Below, piece by piece: positions 46,005 to 54,982 of a stretch of DNA of 64,000 nt (position 1 is its first letter; every line of letters starts with the position of its first letter). A program made the translations under genes and the position numbers. The notes beneath the pieces were generated by a model, which worked only from the letters and a program-made list of their open reading frames with translations, did not search any database and was not told the DNA's origin. Location: assembly GCA_022573715.1 (NCBI GenBank), contig JACZTL010000002.1, positions 62,001-126,000 on the forward strand. Reading direction: 5' to 3'. The stretch is from Bacteroidota bacterium. GTDB lineage: Bacteria > Bacteroidota > Ignavibacteria > Ignavibacteriales > Ignavibacteriaceae.

Positions 46005-46751
46005 TTAAAACCCAAACATCTTAACCGCCATAATTAAAATTGCAGCAATCAAAACAAAACGAATAAACTTCTCTCCTTTCTTCACGGATAATTTTACTCC
46101 CCACCATCCGCCGATTGCGTTGCCGATACCAAGACTTATACCGAACAGCCAGTTTACGTTGTTTGTAATTGCAAAAATTATGAGTGCGGGAATAGTATAA
46201 ATTAAAATTATAAAAACCTTGTGCATATTAGTTACAATCAAATCGAACTTCATTAAATAGTTCAAAGAAGCCATAAGCAAAAAACCGACACCCACCTGTA
46301 AAAAACCCCCGTAAAATCCTATGCCGAACATACTCAGGTAACCGATCCAGGTTATAATTCCTTTTGCATTGTTCTCGTTTTCACTTCTCTTTTTGTTGAA
46401 CAGCATCGAAATGACAATACCAATCATAACGACCCCAAGAATTTTTTTAAATAATAGATCGTCGATATTTACAGCTAACACAGCACCAGCAATTGCACCT
46501 GGCAGAGTAAACAGTGCAAGTTTAAAACTTAAACCGAATTGGTGGTAATCTTCCTTTTTAAAAGATTGTACAGCAGAGATATTTTGAATAAGTAGTGCAA
46601 CCCTGTTAGTTCCGTTTGCAAGTGCGGAATCCAGACCGAGAAAAATTAAAGCAGGGAGTGTTAGCGAAGAACCTCCTCCGGCATTAACGTTAATAAATCC
46701 TGCAATTAGTCCCACACCGAATAAAATGAAAAGAGAGTTTAACTCACTCAA
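46005..46751 (-). CDS. TauE/SafE family sulfite/organosulfonate exporter-like permease
   Basis: The 248-residue membrane protein has about eight helices with the family repeats GLIAGFINVNAGGGSSLTLPALIFLGLDSALANGTNRVALL and YLSMFGIGFYGGFLQVGVGFLLMASL. The duplicated G-x-x-G-x-x-x-G-x-G pattern is diagnostic of TauE/SafE (DUF81). It probably moves sulfite, sulfoacetate or a similar anion. The substrate is not visible from sequence or context. Confidence 0.92.
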   Translation of the reverse strand: MSELNSLFILFGVGLIAGFINVNAGGGSSLTLPALIFLGLDSALANGTNRVALLIQNISAVQSFKKEDYHQFGLSFKLALFTLPGAIAGAVLAVNIDDLLFKKILGVVMIGIVISMLFNKKRSENENNAKGIITWIGYLSMFGIGFYGGFLQVGVGFLLMASLNYLMKFDLIVTNMHKVFIILIYTIPALIIFAITNNVNWLFGISLGIGNAIGGWWGVKLSVKKGEKFIRFVLIAAILIMAVKMFGF

Positions 46752-46802
46752 ATAAATAAATCCTTTTTTTGAACATTGTTGAATAACGAAAAAGTTTTAT
46801 AG

Positions 46803-46820
46803 TCCCGATAAAATCAGGGA
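46803..46820. repeat. Small bulged hairpin
   Basis: TCCCGAT pairs with ATC-A-GGGA around an AAA loop (one bulged A). It is followed by TTCGAAATGACATT, and the ATGACATT tail matches the 13354 hairpin. It looks like a member of the same dispersed repeat. Confidence 0.4.
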
Positions 46821-46940
46821 TTCGAAATGACATTCGTTTTATTTATGTATTTAAACTATAGAAATATTTATAATTATTTATATTTTTCAAGAATCTTTTT
46901 ATAATTAATGTTTTTTATAAAAATAACTTTATAATAAAAT

Positions 46941-47702
46941 TTAGTTAAACACATCATCTTTTACGCTTTGGATAAAGAATAACATTTTTTGATGGTGCGT
47001 TCCTTTCCAGTAATTTTTTTTGCAGACAGGACATCTATAAAATTCCTCTTGAGACCTTGCAACTTTTGGAGGTAGTTCATTTAATATTTTATCTTTATTT
47101 GTTTTGATGAGAAGAGAGTTGCATTCAATGCACCGAGAAAATTCTTTAATAATATTTTTTAGATCAAAACGTTTTATTACCTCAACTACCTGTTCTTGAA
47201 CTTTTGTGCTTCTTATCCAGTAGCCGTGAGTCACTTGGCTACGCTTGAGAATTCCTCTATCCTTCGTTAGAATTGCACGCTTTCCTGTTAATGAAACATT
47301 TACAATTTCATCGTCATCAAAATCGTTTTTATAAAGCACATCAAAGCCCATCATTCTTAAATAGCGTGCCAATTTTCCAAGATGAACATCTGCAATAAAC
47401 TTTGGATTGCGCAATGGTTTTGGTCGAAGGTATTGTACATCTGTAATATCAAGCGATTCAAAAACCGGGTAAACAGAAATATCATCACCAACACTGATTA
47501 AATAATCAAATCCAACAGATTTACCGTTAACTAGAATCAAATCAATTTCTGTGTGTGGAACACCCAATGATTCTATAACATCTTTCACAGAGGTACGATC
47601 GATATATATATGTTCAAAAGGTACTTTACGTTTTTCTCCGGGAAGGAAATCGTTTAATTCTTCGTAAAATCTAAAATATATCTTGTGTATTGTTTTCCGC
47701 AC
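46941..47702 (-). CDS. Mut7-C RNase domain protein with N-terminal ubiquitin-like domain
   Basis: The 253-residue protein has an N-terminal beta-grasp, ubiquitin/ThiS-like region (about 1-85: RFYEELNDFLPGEKRKVPFEH...LILVNGKSVGFDYLISVGDDISVYPVFE). A Mut7-C PIN-like RNase domain follows (FIADVHLGKLARYLRMMGFDVLYKND; RAILTKDRGIL) with a C-terminal zinc ribbon (CIECNSLL...CPVCKKNYWKGTHHQKM). The fusion matches the known Mut7-C/ubiquitin architecture, thought to act in RNA processing. The start is GTG at 47702. Confidence 0.88.
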   Translation of the reverse strand: MRKTIHKIYFRFYEELNDFLPGEKRKVPFEHIYIDRTSVKDVIESLGVPHTEIDLILVNGKSVGFDYLISVGDDISVYPVFESLDITDVQYLRPKPLRNPKFIADVHLGKLARYLRMMGFDVLYKNDFDDDEIVNVSLTGKRAILTKDRGILKRSQVTHGYWIRSTKVQEQVVEVIKRFDLKNIIKEFSRCIECNSLLIKTNKDKILNELPPKVARSQEEFYRCPVCKKNYWKGTHHQKMLFFIQSVKDDVFN

Positions 47703-48078
47703 TTTTTTAATAAATTTTTCTTAAAAAAACTAAATTTTTGTATCACAAAATATTAAGAAATTCTTTACTCCGACAAGTGCCTGTCCACTGTACATTGTAC
47801 CTGCCTAAGTAGAAACAACTTCGTGCAGACAAATCTGCTTCGGCAATAGACGGGCTATGAAAGGAGAGCCGGACCCAGAATAGTAAAATAAGAATATTTA
47901 AACAAGCTCTCTGTATTCAAAGATTATTTATAAAAAATTTACTACTTTATTTTAATTCAAAAAACCATTGATTTTTTTATACATAAATACTTTGTTTATT
48001 TAAAAATAACTCATTATTTTCAATTCCTTTGAATTAAAGGTTTCTTTTTTTATTGAATATTTCGAGGAGTTCTATTGT
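47703..48078. other. Spacer with repeat debris and the leader of the pyrimidine cluster
   Basis: No gene is supported. Bases 47770-47880 are a GC-richer mosaic with CCTGTCC..CCTGCC, the palindrome GTAC-ATT-GTAC and the hairpin GCAGA-CAAA-TCTGC (47825-47838), reminiscent of the dispersed repeats at 13283 and 50449. The remainder is AT-rich leader DNA with AATTC-CTTT-GAATT near 48020 and a GAGGAG ribosome site before 48079. Confidence 0.5.
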
Positions 48079-49533
48079 ATGAAGTATCCGGCAGTAAGTA
48101 ATTTTATAAATGGGGAATTAATCCCAGGCAGCAATGGAGTATTGGATGTTTATTCACCTATCGACGGAACAATAATTTCTCAAGTACCTATTTCATCTTC
48201 CTCTATATTGAATAAAGCAGTTGATTCTGCAAGGGATGCGTTTAAATCTTGGTCACAAAAACCCATAAAAGAAAGAGTACAGGTCTTCTTCAAATACAGA
48301 AATTTACTTGAAGAAAATGCAGAAGATTTAACAAACCTTGTAAGCGAAGAAAACGGTAAAACTTATTCCGAAGCTAAAGCCGAGGTATTAAAAAGTATTG
48401 AATTGACTGAGTTCGCCTGCTCAATGCCTCAATTGGTTTCGGGCGAAGTGCTCGAGGTAAGCAAAGGAGTTGAGTGCAGAATTGAAAAATTCCCTGTCGG
48501 TGTTATTGCCTCAATCACTCCTTTTAATTTCCCTAATATGGTTCCTAATTGGACTTTACCAAATGCGCTTGTTCTCGGCAACACTATGATTTTAAAACCT
48601 TCGGAGCAGGTTCCTTTAAGTGCAAACAGGTTAGCTGATCTTTTAAAAGAAGCCGGATTACCGGACGGTGTTTTTAATATTGTTCACGGACAAAAAGAAA
48701 TAGTCGAAGCAATTTGCGATAATCCGGGCATTGACGGTGTAACTTTTGTAGGTTCTACAAAGGTTGCTAAAATTGTTTACGCCAGAGCGACTTCAAAATT
48801 AAAAAGAGCTTTGTGTTTGGGCGGTGCAAAAAATCATTTAATAGTTCTACCAGACGCTAATGTGGAAATGACTGCCTCCGATGTTGCCGCTTCAATGAGC
48901 GGATGCGCGGGTCAGCGGTGTATGGCTGCCTCTGCAATGGTTGGCGTTGGTGCAGTTGATCACATTATTGAAAAGATCTGCGAAGAAGCAAGAAAAATTA
49001 TTCCCGGCGAAAATCTTGGTGCCGTAATTTCAAAAGCTGCAAAGGAGAGAATTGAAAATTATATAACGGAAGCCGAACAACAGGGGGCAAAAATTTTGGT
49101 TGACGGACGCAACGCCATAGTCAAGGGAAAAGAAAACGGTTTTTATGTGGGTCCCACTGTAATTGATTTTGTAAAACCAGGGATGAAAATAGCAAAGGAA
49201 GAAGTATTTGGTCCCGTGCTTTCAATTATGCGGAGCGAAACAATAGATGAAGCATTGGAAATTGAAAACAGTTCTCCATACGGAAACGCAGCTTCGGTAT
49301 TCACTCAAAGTGGAGGCGCTTCAAGATATGTTGCTGAAAAAGCAAGTGCGGGTATGATCGGTGTGAACATCGGCGTTCCCGTTCCACGCGAGCCTTTTTC
49401 TTTCGGCGGATGGAATGAATCAATGTTCGGTGTTGGAGATATTACCGGTAAAAGCTCAATAGAGTTTTTAACAAAGTCAAAAAAGATTACTACAAAATGG
49501 AATCCTGAATCGAAAACAAATTGGATGAGTTAA
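48079..49533 (+). CDS. mmsA: CoA-acylating methylmalonate/malonate-semialdehyde dehydrogenase
   Basis: The 484-residue aldehyde dehydrogenase converts malonate or methylmalonate semialdehyde to acetyl- or propionyl-CoA with CoA and NAD+. MmsA-type features are PFNFPNMVPNWTLPNALVLGNTMILKPSEQ (148-177), FVGST (about 223), and the catalytic Cys281 in GCAGQRCMA. In the reductive pyrimidine pathway this is the last step after beta-alanine transamination. A GAGGAG site precedes the ATG. It opens the operon-like run 48-56 kb, with the amidohydrolase gene starting 22 bp later. Confidence 0.93.
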   Translation: MKYPAVSNFINGELIPGSNGVLDVYSPIDGTIISQVPISSSSILNKAVDSARDAFKSWSQKPIKERVQVFFKYRNLLEENAEDLTNLVSEENGKTYSEAKAEVLKSIELTEFACSMPQLVSGEVLEVSKGVECRIEKFPVGVIASITPFNFPNMVPNWTLPNALVLGNTMILKPSEQVPLSANRLADLLKEAGLPDGVFNIVHGQKEIVEAICDNPGIDGVTFVGSTKVAKIVYARATSKLKRALCLGGAKNHLIVLPDANVEMTASDVAASMSGCAGQRCMAASAMVGVGAVDHIIEKICEEARKIIPGENLGAVISKAAKERIENYITEAEQQGAKILVDGRNAIVKGKENGFYVGPTVIDFVKPGMKIAKEEVFGPVLSIMRSETIDEALEIENSSPYGNAASVFTQSGGASRYVAEKASAGMIGVNIGVPVPREPFSFGGWNESMFGVGDITGKSSIEFLTKSKKITTKWNPESKTNWMS

Positions 49534-49555
49534 TTAAATTTTTAAAAGGAAAAAT

Positions 49556-50425
49556 ATGGCAAACATTGTAAAAGGCGGACTTATTCAAGCGACTCTTTCA
49601 ACATCAACGGAACAACCTATTGAAAAGATTAAACAATCAATGATTGACAAACACGTAAAAATGATTGAAGAAGCCGCACAAAAAGGTGTTCAAATTCTCT
49701 GTCTGCAGGAGTTGTTTTACGGACCGTATTTTTGCGCAGAACAGGAAACAAAGTGGTATTCGATGGTAGAAAAAATACCCGAAGGGCCGACAACAAAACT
49801 TATGCAGGAACTCGCAAAGAAACATAATATGGCAATAGTGGTTCCTATTTACGAAGAAGAAATTACGGGCGTTTACTACAATACAGCAGCCGTTATAGAT
49901 GCGGACGGAAAGTATTTGGGTAAATATCGCAAGCATCATATTCCTCATTGTAATCCCGGATTTTGGGAAAAATTTTATTTCAAACCGGGAAATTTGGGCT
50001 ACCCTGTATTCAGAACTGCTTTTGCCGATATAGGTGTTTACATCTGTTATGACAGGCATTTTCCTGAAGGCGCTAGAGTGCTCGGCTTAAACGGTGCACA
50101 AATTGTTTTTAACCCTTCGGCTACTGTTGCGGGACTTTCAGAATATCTGTGGGAACTTGAGCAGCCTGCACACGCTGTGGCAAACGGTTATTTCGTTGGT
50201 GCGATAAATCGTGTTGGGATGGAACCACCCTGGAATATTGGTGAGTTTTACGGAAGCAGTTATTTCTGTTCGCCGAGAGGAAAAATAATTACAAAGGCCG
50301 GCCGCGATAAAGATGAAATTGTTGTTGCCGATTTGAATCTTGACGAAATACAGGAAGTAAGAGATGTTTGGCAGTTTTACAGAGACAGAAGACCGGAAAC
50401 ATATGAAGCAATTACAAAAATATAG
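49556..50425 (+). CDS. Beta-ureidopropionase / N-carbamoyl-beta-alanine amidohydrolase
   Basis: The 289-residue nitrilase-superfamily enzyme splits N-carbamoyl-beta-alanine to beta-alanine, CO2 and NH3. The catalytic triad is Glu52 (CLQELFYGPYF), Lys126 (KYRKHHIPH) and Cys164 (VYICYDRHFPEG). N-carbamoylputrescine amidases look similar, but the flanking PreT, PreA and dihydropyrimidinase genes favour the pyrimidine substrate. Its place in the run is between MmsA and the aminotransferase. Confidence 0.9.
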   Translation: MANIVKGGLIQATLSTSTEQPIEKIKQSMIDKHVKMIEEAAQKGVQILCLQELFYGPYFCAEQETKWYSMVEKIPEGPTTKLMQELAKKHNMAIVVPIYEEEITGVYYNTAAVIDADGKYLGKYRKHHIPHCNPGFWEKFYFKPGNLGYPVFRTAFADIGVYICYDRHFPEGARVLGLNGAQIVFNPSATVAGLSEYLWELEQPAHAVANGYFVGAINRVGMEPPWNIGEFYGSSYFCSPRGKIITKAGRDKDEIVVADLNLDEIQEVRDVWQFYRDRRPETYEAITKI

Positions 50426-50448
50426 CTGCTTGATTAAGGAAAAATAGA

Positions 50449-50474
50449 ACCTGTCTGCCGCCAGGTAGGCAAGT
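50449..50474. repeat. Intergenic GC-rich hairpin
   Basis: A 26-nt imperfect stem (9 Watson-Crick and two G-T pairs, one mismatch, 4-nt loop) begins ACCTGTCTGCC. It lies between the amidohydrolase and aminotransferase genes. Its left arm resembles the in-gene hairpin at 11500. Confidence 0.45.
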
Positions 50475-50518
50475 TTTGCGGATTAACGCGAATTTAAAAG
50501 TTTTAATTTGGAGTTGTA

Positions 50519-51817
50519 ATGAAGAAAGACGAAATAATTCAAAAACATAAAGATTATCTTTTTCCAAGTGTTGCTAATTATTACAAAGAACCGCTTGTAA
50601 TTGAAAGAGGAGAAGGTTCTTATGTTTACGATGTTGAAGGTAATAAATATTTAGATTTCTTCGGCGGCATTCTTACCGTAAGTGTAGGTCACTGCAATCC
50701 GAAGGTAAGAGATAAAATAGCAGAACAAACCCAAAAGCTTCAGCATACATCAACACTTTATCCGAATGAAAACATTGTTTCCCTTGCAGAAAAATTAGCT
50801 CAGATTACTCCCGGAAAACTACAGAAAAGTTTTTTTACAAGCAGCGGAACCGAAGCGAACGAGACTGCTGTATTTATTGCTCAGCACTACACAAAGAAAC
50901 AAGAGATAATAGCATTACGCCATGGCTACAGCGGAAGGTCAATGTTGGCAATGAATTTAACCGCACATTCAGCTTGGAGACATGGTAGCTCTATGGGCGG
51001 AATTAAACATGCTGTCAGTCCGTATTGTTACAGATGTCCTTTTGGTTTGGAATATCCCAGTTGTGAACTTAAGTGCGCAACAGATATTGAGGAGCTTATT
51101 TTAACTACAACTACGGGAGAGATCGCAGCCTTTATGGCTGAACCAATACAAGGTGTTGGCGGATTTATAACTCCTCCCAAAGAATATTTTAAAACAGTTT
51201 TACCTATTATTAAAAAATACGGCGGTGTTTTTATCTGCGATGAAGTTCAAACAGGCTTTGGAAGAACTGGAAAACGAATGTTCGGTATTCAGCACTGGGA
51301 AGTTGAACCCGATATAATGACCTTTGCTAAAGGAATTGCAAACGGGGCTCCTCTTGGTGTAACAATAGCACGAACAGAAATTGCAGATAGTTTTACTGGA
51401 TTAACAATTTCTACTTTTGGAGGTAATCCTGTTTCAATGGCTGCTGCGCTTGCGACAATTCAGGTTATCGAAGAAGAAAATCTTGCTGACAATGCACACG
51501 AAATTGGCGGATTTTTAAGAGAGGGTTTAGAATCTTTAAAAGAAAAATATCCTGGAATAGGAGATGTGAGAGGAATGGGACTTATGCAGGCACTTGAGTT
51601 CGTAGGTGAAAATAAAACACCTGATAAAATAGTGGTAAATAATCTTTTTGAAGAAATGAAAAAAGAAAAAGTGCTTATCGGTAAAGGGGGTTTATACGGT
51701 AACGTTGTAAGAATAGCTCCACCGCTGAATATAACTAAAAGTGAAGTAAGTGATTTCCTAAAGTGTTTAGATAATTCATTAAGCAAGGTTGTACATGCTC
51801 AAAAAACGGTAGCTTAA
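50519..51817 (+). CDS. Class III aminotransferase, probable beta-alanine transaminase
   Basis: The 432-residue PLP enzyme has FFTSSGTEANETAVFIAQ, the DEVQTGFGRTGK motif (241-252) and the PLP lysine K271 in FAKGIANGAPLG. Next to beta-ureidopropionase and MmsA it should turn beta-alanine (or 3-aminoisobutyrate) into the semialdehyde. Between the large-domain strands it carries four Cys in SPYCYRCPFGLEYPSCELKC (C170, C173, C182, C186), a possible metal-binding knuckle. The gene is in the same direction as its neighbours, 93 bp from the amidohydrolase and 49 bp from preT. Confidence 0.9.
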   Translation: MKKDEIIQKHKDYLFPSVANYYKEPLVIERGEGSYVYDVEGNKYLDFFGGILTVSVGHCNPKVRDKIAEQTQKLQHTSTLYPNENIVSLAEKLAQITPGKLQKSFFTSSGTEANETAVFIAQHYTKKQEIIALRHGYSGRSMLAMNLTAHSAWRHGSSMGGIKHAVSPYCYRCPFGLEYPSCELKCATDIEELILTTTTGEIAAFMAEPIQGVGGFITPPKEYFKTVLPIIKKYGGVFICDEVQTGFGRTGKRMFGIQHWEVEPDIMTFAKGIANGAPLGVTIARTEIADSFTGLTISTFGGNPVSMAAALATIQVIEEENLADNAHEIGGFLREGLESLKEKYPGIGDVRGMGLMQALEFVGENKTPDKIVVNNLFEEMKKEKVLIGKGGLYGNVVRIAPPLNITKSEVSDFLKCLDNSLSKVVHAQKTVA

Positions 51818-51866
51818 AAACATCTATATATCCTTTTTTTACTTTTATAATGAAAATTAATAACCT

Positions 51867-53216
51867 ATGAAAAATATTGCAAATAAATTAACCAATGAAG
51901 AATACGAAAAGAATTTTGCAGAACTACATCCTCCGCTTACAAAAAATTCTGCAGTGGCTGAGGCAAACAGATGTCTTTATTGTTATGATTCTCCTTGTAT
52001 GAAGGCGTGTCCTACACATATAGATATTTCTACTTTTATAAAAAAAATTGCCACAGATAATTTGCTTGGTTCGGCTAAAACGATATTCTATTCTAACTGG
52101 GTGCCGCTTACTTGTGCTAAAGCCTGTCCGGTCGAAGAGCTGTGCGAAGGTGCCTGCGTTTACGTTGAAAAAGGAGAAAAGCCGATCGAAATCGGTAGAC
52201 TTCAAGGATTTGTAATAGAAAATTATTTTAATTCGGATTTGCCGCGGCTTTTTACTCAAAAAGATAAAAACGGAAAGAGTGTCGGTATTATCGGTTCTGG
52301 TCCAGCCGGATTAGCCTGTGGAGCGGAGCTTTCTCTTTTGGGATACAATGTAAAAATCTACGAATCAAACAAAGTACCCGGAGGATTGAATACTTGGGGA
52401 ATTGCCCCGTATAAATTAAGACAGGCAGACAGTTTGAAGGAAGTGGATTTTATTAAAAGCCTTGGCGTAGAAATTTCAACGGGTGTACGAGTAGGCAAGA
52501 CTATTTCGATTGAAGAAATTTATAACATACACGATGCAGTATTTATAGGTATAGGTTTGGGTGATGCTACAAAACTAAGAATACCCGGTGAAGAATTAAC
52601 AGGAGTAGTAAATGCATTAGATTTTATAGAAGAAGTTAAAAATGAAAAATGGTCTGATGTAAATGTCGGTAAAAGAGTAGCGGTAATAGGTGCGGGCAAT
52701 ACCTCAATAGATGCAGTGACAGAAGCAAAGAGATTGGGAGCGGAACAAGTTTATATTATTTATCGAAGAGGAATCGATGATATGTCCGCCTATGATTTTG
52801 AATATGAAATTGCTAAAAGCGACGAAGTTATTTTTCTTTTTGAGACTATGCCAAAGAGAATTATCGGAGAAAAATTTGTCGAGGGTATTGAATGTGTAAA
52901 AGTTGAATTGGGTGAAAGAAATGAAAAAGGTAAAAGAGAAATAAATGTTGTTCCAAATTCAGAATTTATTTTACCGGTTGATATGGTAATTAAAGCTGTA
53001 GGTCAAAATATAAACAACAATTTCTTAAATGATGTAGAAGGAATAAAAATTGAAAAAGGGAAAGTTGTTGTTGACAGTGAAACATATCAAACAGGTAATA
53101 ATAAAATTTTTGCCGGCGGTGACTGTATAAACGGAGGTCAAGAAGTCGTTAATGCTGCTTACGACGGTAAAATGGCTGCACACGGAATAGATAATTTCCT
53201 TTTGGAAAAAAGTTAA
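51867..53216 (+). CDS. preT: NAD-dependent dihydropyrimidine dehydrogenase subunit PreT
   Basis: This 449-residue flavoprotein passes electrons from NAD(P)H to PreA. The N-terminus holds Cys clusters for two [4Fe-4S] centres (CLYCYDSPCMKACP; CAKACPVEELCEGACV). FAD-binding GIIGSGPAGLACGAEL and NAD(P)-binding VAVIGAGNTSIDAVTEAKRL follow, with the glutamate-synthase-small-subunit C-motif (IFAGGDCINGGQEVVNAAYDGKMAA). It corresponds to the N-terminal half of mammalian DPD. PreA follows 19 bp later. Confidence 0.92.
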   Translation: MKNIANKLTNEEYEKNFAELHPPLTKNSAVAEANRCLYCYDSPCMKACPTHIDISTFIKKIATDNLLGSAKTIFYSNWVPLTCAKACPVEELCEGACVYVEKGEKPIEIGRLQGFVIENYFNSDLPRLFTQKDKNGKSVGIIGSGPAGLACGAELSLLGYNVKIYESNKVPGGLNTWGIAPYKLRQADSLKEVDFIKSLGVEISTGVRVGKTISIEEIYNIHDAVFIGIGLGDATKLRIPGEELTGVVNALDFIEEVKNEKWSDVNVGKRVAVIGAGNTSIDAVTEAKRLGAEQVYIIYRRGIDDMSAYDFEYEIAKSDEVIFLFETMPKRIIGEKFVEGIECVKVELGERNEKGKREINVVPNSEFILPVDMVIKAVGQNINNNFLNDVEGIKIEKGKVVVDSETYQTGNNKIFAGGDCINGGQEVVNAAYDGKMAAHGIDNFLLEKS

Positions 53217-53235
53217 AAATTAATCAGAGGTTTTT

Positions 53236-54555
53236 ATGGCTGATCTTTCAATTAATTGCGGGGGAATAAAATCACCTAACCCGTTTTGGCTGGCTTCAGC
53301 GCCTCCATCAAATACTGCATATCAAAACTGCAAAGCTTTTGAGCAAGGCTGGGGCGGAACTGTTTGGAAAACAATCGGCGAACCAGTGATGAATGTTTGC
53401 AATCGTTACGGAGGATTTGATCTAAACGGGGTTAAGTTAGCAGGATTGAATAACATTGAATTAATAAGCGACAGACACATCGATACTAACTTCAAAGAAA
53501 TTGCCGAAACTAAAAAACTGTGGCCTGACAGGGCTGTTATTGTTTCGTTAATGGTTGAATCAAAAAAAGAAACCTGGCAGGATATAGTTAAAAGAACAGT
53601 TGATACAGGCTGCGATGGAATTGAACTGAACTACGGTTGTCCACACGGAATGAGTGAAAGAGGCATGGGCGCGGCGGTAGGGCAGGTACCTGAATATTGC
53701 AAAATGATTACTGAATGGGTAACTGAAGTTTCGACAATACCGGTTTTAGTAAAATTAACTCCGAATGTTACCGATATAATTTATCCTGCACGTGCAGCAA
53801 AACAGGCAAATGCTGACGGGCTTTCCTTGATAAATACAATTAATAGTATTATAGGAATTGATCTTGATACACTTGAAATCCAACCTTCGGTTGCCGGCAA
53901 AGGAAGTCACGGAGGTTACGCTGGTCCGGCTGTTAAACCTATTGCTCTACATTTAGTTTCTCAAGTTGTGAGAGACCCCGAAGTTGGGCTGCCTATTTCC
54001 GGAATAGGCGGAATAAATAATTGGAAAGATGCATTAGAATTTATTTTACTCGGCGCTACGTCGGTTCAGGTTTGTACTGCGGTAATGCATTACGGTTTCA
54101 GAATTGTCGAAGATATGATAGATGGGCTATCAAATTGGATGGATGAAAAAGGATTTAAAACACTAGATGAAGTAAGAGGAAAGTCATTACAAAGAATTGA
54201 CGACTTCGGAAACTTTAATCTTCTTCATAAAACTACAGCAAGAATTGACCAGGATAAGTGTATTCATTGTAATTTATGTTACGTCGCCTGTGAAGACGGT
54301 GCACATCAGTGTATTGATTTAATACCTGTAAACGGACATAACAAGACCGTAGTAAGAGAAGAAGATTGCGTTGGCTGTGACCTTTGTGCTATAGTTTGTC
54401 CTGTTGAAGGCTGTATTACAATGGAAAGAAAAGACGACAGCAGTGAAACTAAAACCTGGAACGAATTAGTGAGCCAATTTAAAGACGAAGACAAAGAACT
54501 TACTTGGGAAAATTTAGCTGAATTTCAGAAAAAGCACGGGATAGTTATTCATTAG
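53236..54555 (+). CDS. preA: Dihydropyrimidine dehydrogenase catalytic subunit PreA
   Basis: The 439-residue FMN enzyme reduces uracil and thymine to the dihydro forms. The active loop NYGCPHGMSERGMG carries the Cys/His pair (C135, H137) matching C671/H673 of DPD. LTPNVTDI and GGINNWKDALEFILLGATSVQVCTAV bind FMN. A C-terminal ferredoxin domain has CIHCNLCYVAC and CVGCDLCAIVCPVEGC for two [4Fe-4S] clusters. Its stop codon TAG is the first part of an inverted repeat that frames the next gene, so its extreme C-terminus may have been altered by that insertion. Confidence 0.94.
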   Translation: MADLSINCGGIKSPNPFWLASAPPSNTAYQNCKAFEQGWGGTVWKTIGEPVMNVCNRYGGFDLNGVKLAGLNNIELISDRHIDTNFKEIAETKKLWPDRAVIVSLMVESKKETWQDIVKRTVDTGCDGIELNYGCPHGMSERGMGAAVGQVPEYCKMITEWVTEVSTIPVLVKLTPNVTDIIYPARAAKQANADGLSLINTINSIIGIDLDTLEIQPSVAGKGSHGGYAGPAVKPIALHLVSQVVRDPEVGLPISGIGGINNWKDALEFILLGATSVQVCTAVMHYGFRIVEDMIDGLSNWMDEKGFKTLDEVRGKSLQRIDDFGNFNLLHKTTARIDQDKCIHCNLCYVACEDGAHQCIDLIPVNGHNKTVVREEDCVGCDLCAIVCPVEGCITMERKDDSSETKTWNELVSQFKDEDKELTWENLAEFQKKHGIVIH

Positions 54556-54578
54556 CTGTCAGTGGTCAGCTTTCAGCT
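54554..54578 (+). repeat. Left 25-bp inverted repeat of the S23-type cassette
   Basis: It begins AGCTGTCAGTGGTCAG and matches the reverse complement of 54944-54968 at 21 of 25 positions. It overlaps the preA stop codon and the proposed start of the four-helix-bundle gene. Confidence 0.7.
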
Positions 54579-54963
54579 ATCAGTTAAAAAATTTGGGATT
54601 TTATTACAAAACTTTAGAAATTTGAAAGTTTGGGAAAAAGCTCATTTATTTACTTTGGAGACTTATAAAATAACTTCGAACTTTCCTAAAAGTGAATTAT
54701 ATGGATTATCATCCCAAATTAGAAGAGCAACTTCATCAATTCCTACAAACATAGCAGAAGGATGGGGAAGGGGAAGTGATGTAGATTTTGCAAGGTTTTT
54801 ACAGATAGTAATGGGTTCTGCTTCAGAAGTAGAATATTTATTAATTTTAAGTACTGATATAGGAATAACAAACACAGAACAATCAAAAGATTTAATAGAA
54901 AAAATAATTGAAATAAAAAAAATGCGAGCAACTTTAATTAAAAAGCTGAAAGCCGACAGCTGA
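54562..54963 (+). CDS. Four-helix-bundle protein, S23 / 23S rRNA intervening-sequence type
   Basis: The reading frame codes for up to 133 residues. The conserved part starts at FRNLKVWEKAHLFTLETYKIT and continues with LSSQIRRATSSIPTNIAEGWGRGSDVDFARFLQIVMGSASEVEYLL, the S23 signature. The true start is unclear: the GTG at 54562 lies in the repeat, and an internal TTG is the other choice. The protein forms a four-helix bundle of unknown function, first seen in rRNA intervening sequences. Here it is a small cassette framed by inverted repeats between preA and hydA. Confidence 0.85.
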   Translation: MVSFQLSVKKFGILLQNFRNLKVWEKAHLFTLETYKITSNFPKSELYGLSSQIRRATSSIPTNIAEGWGRGSDVDFARFLQIVMGSASEVEYLLILSTDIGITNTEQSKDLIEKIIEIKKMRATLIKKLKADS

Positions 54964-54968
54964 TAGCT
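54944..54968 (-). repeat. Right 25-bp inverted repeat of the S23-type cassette
   Basis: It contains AGCTGAAAGCCGACAGC and spans the S23 stop codon, pairing with 54554-54578 (21/25). It lies 14 bp ahead of the dihydropyrimidinase ATG and next to its GAGGAG ribosome site. Confidence 0.7.
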
Positions 54969-54982
54969 TAGAGGAGCGAAAT

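Noticed and set aside
53640-53700. Loss of the catalytic cysteine in PreA (AAVGQ in place of ACGQ)
   Set aside because: The DPD catalytic Cys lies in the SCPHG motif, and this is intact here as GCPHG (C135, H137).
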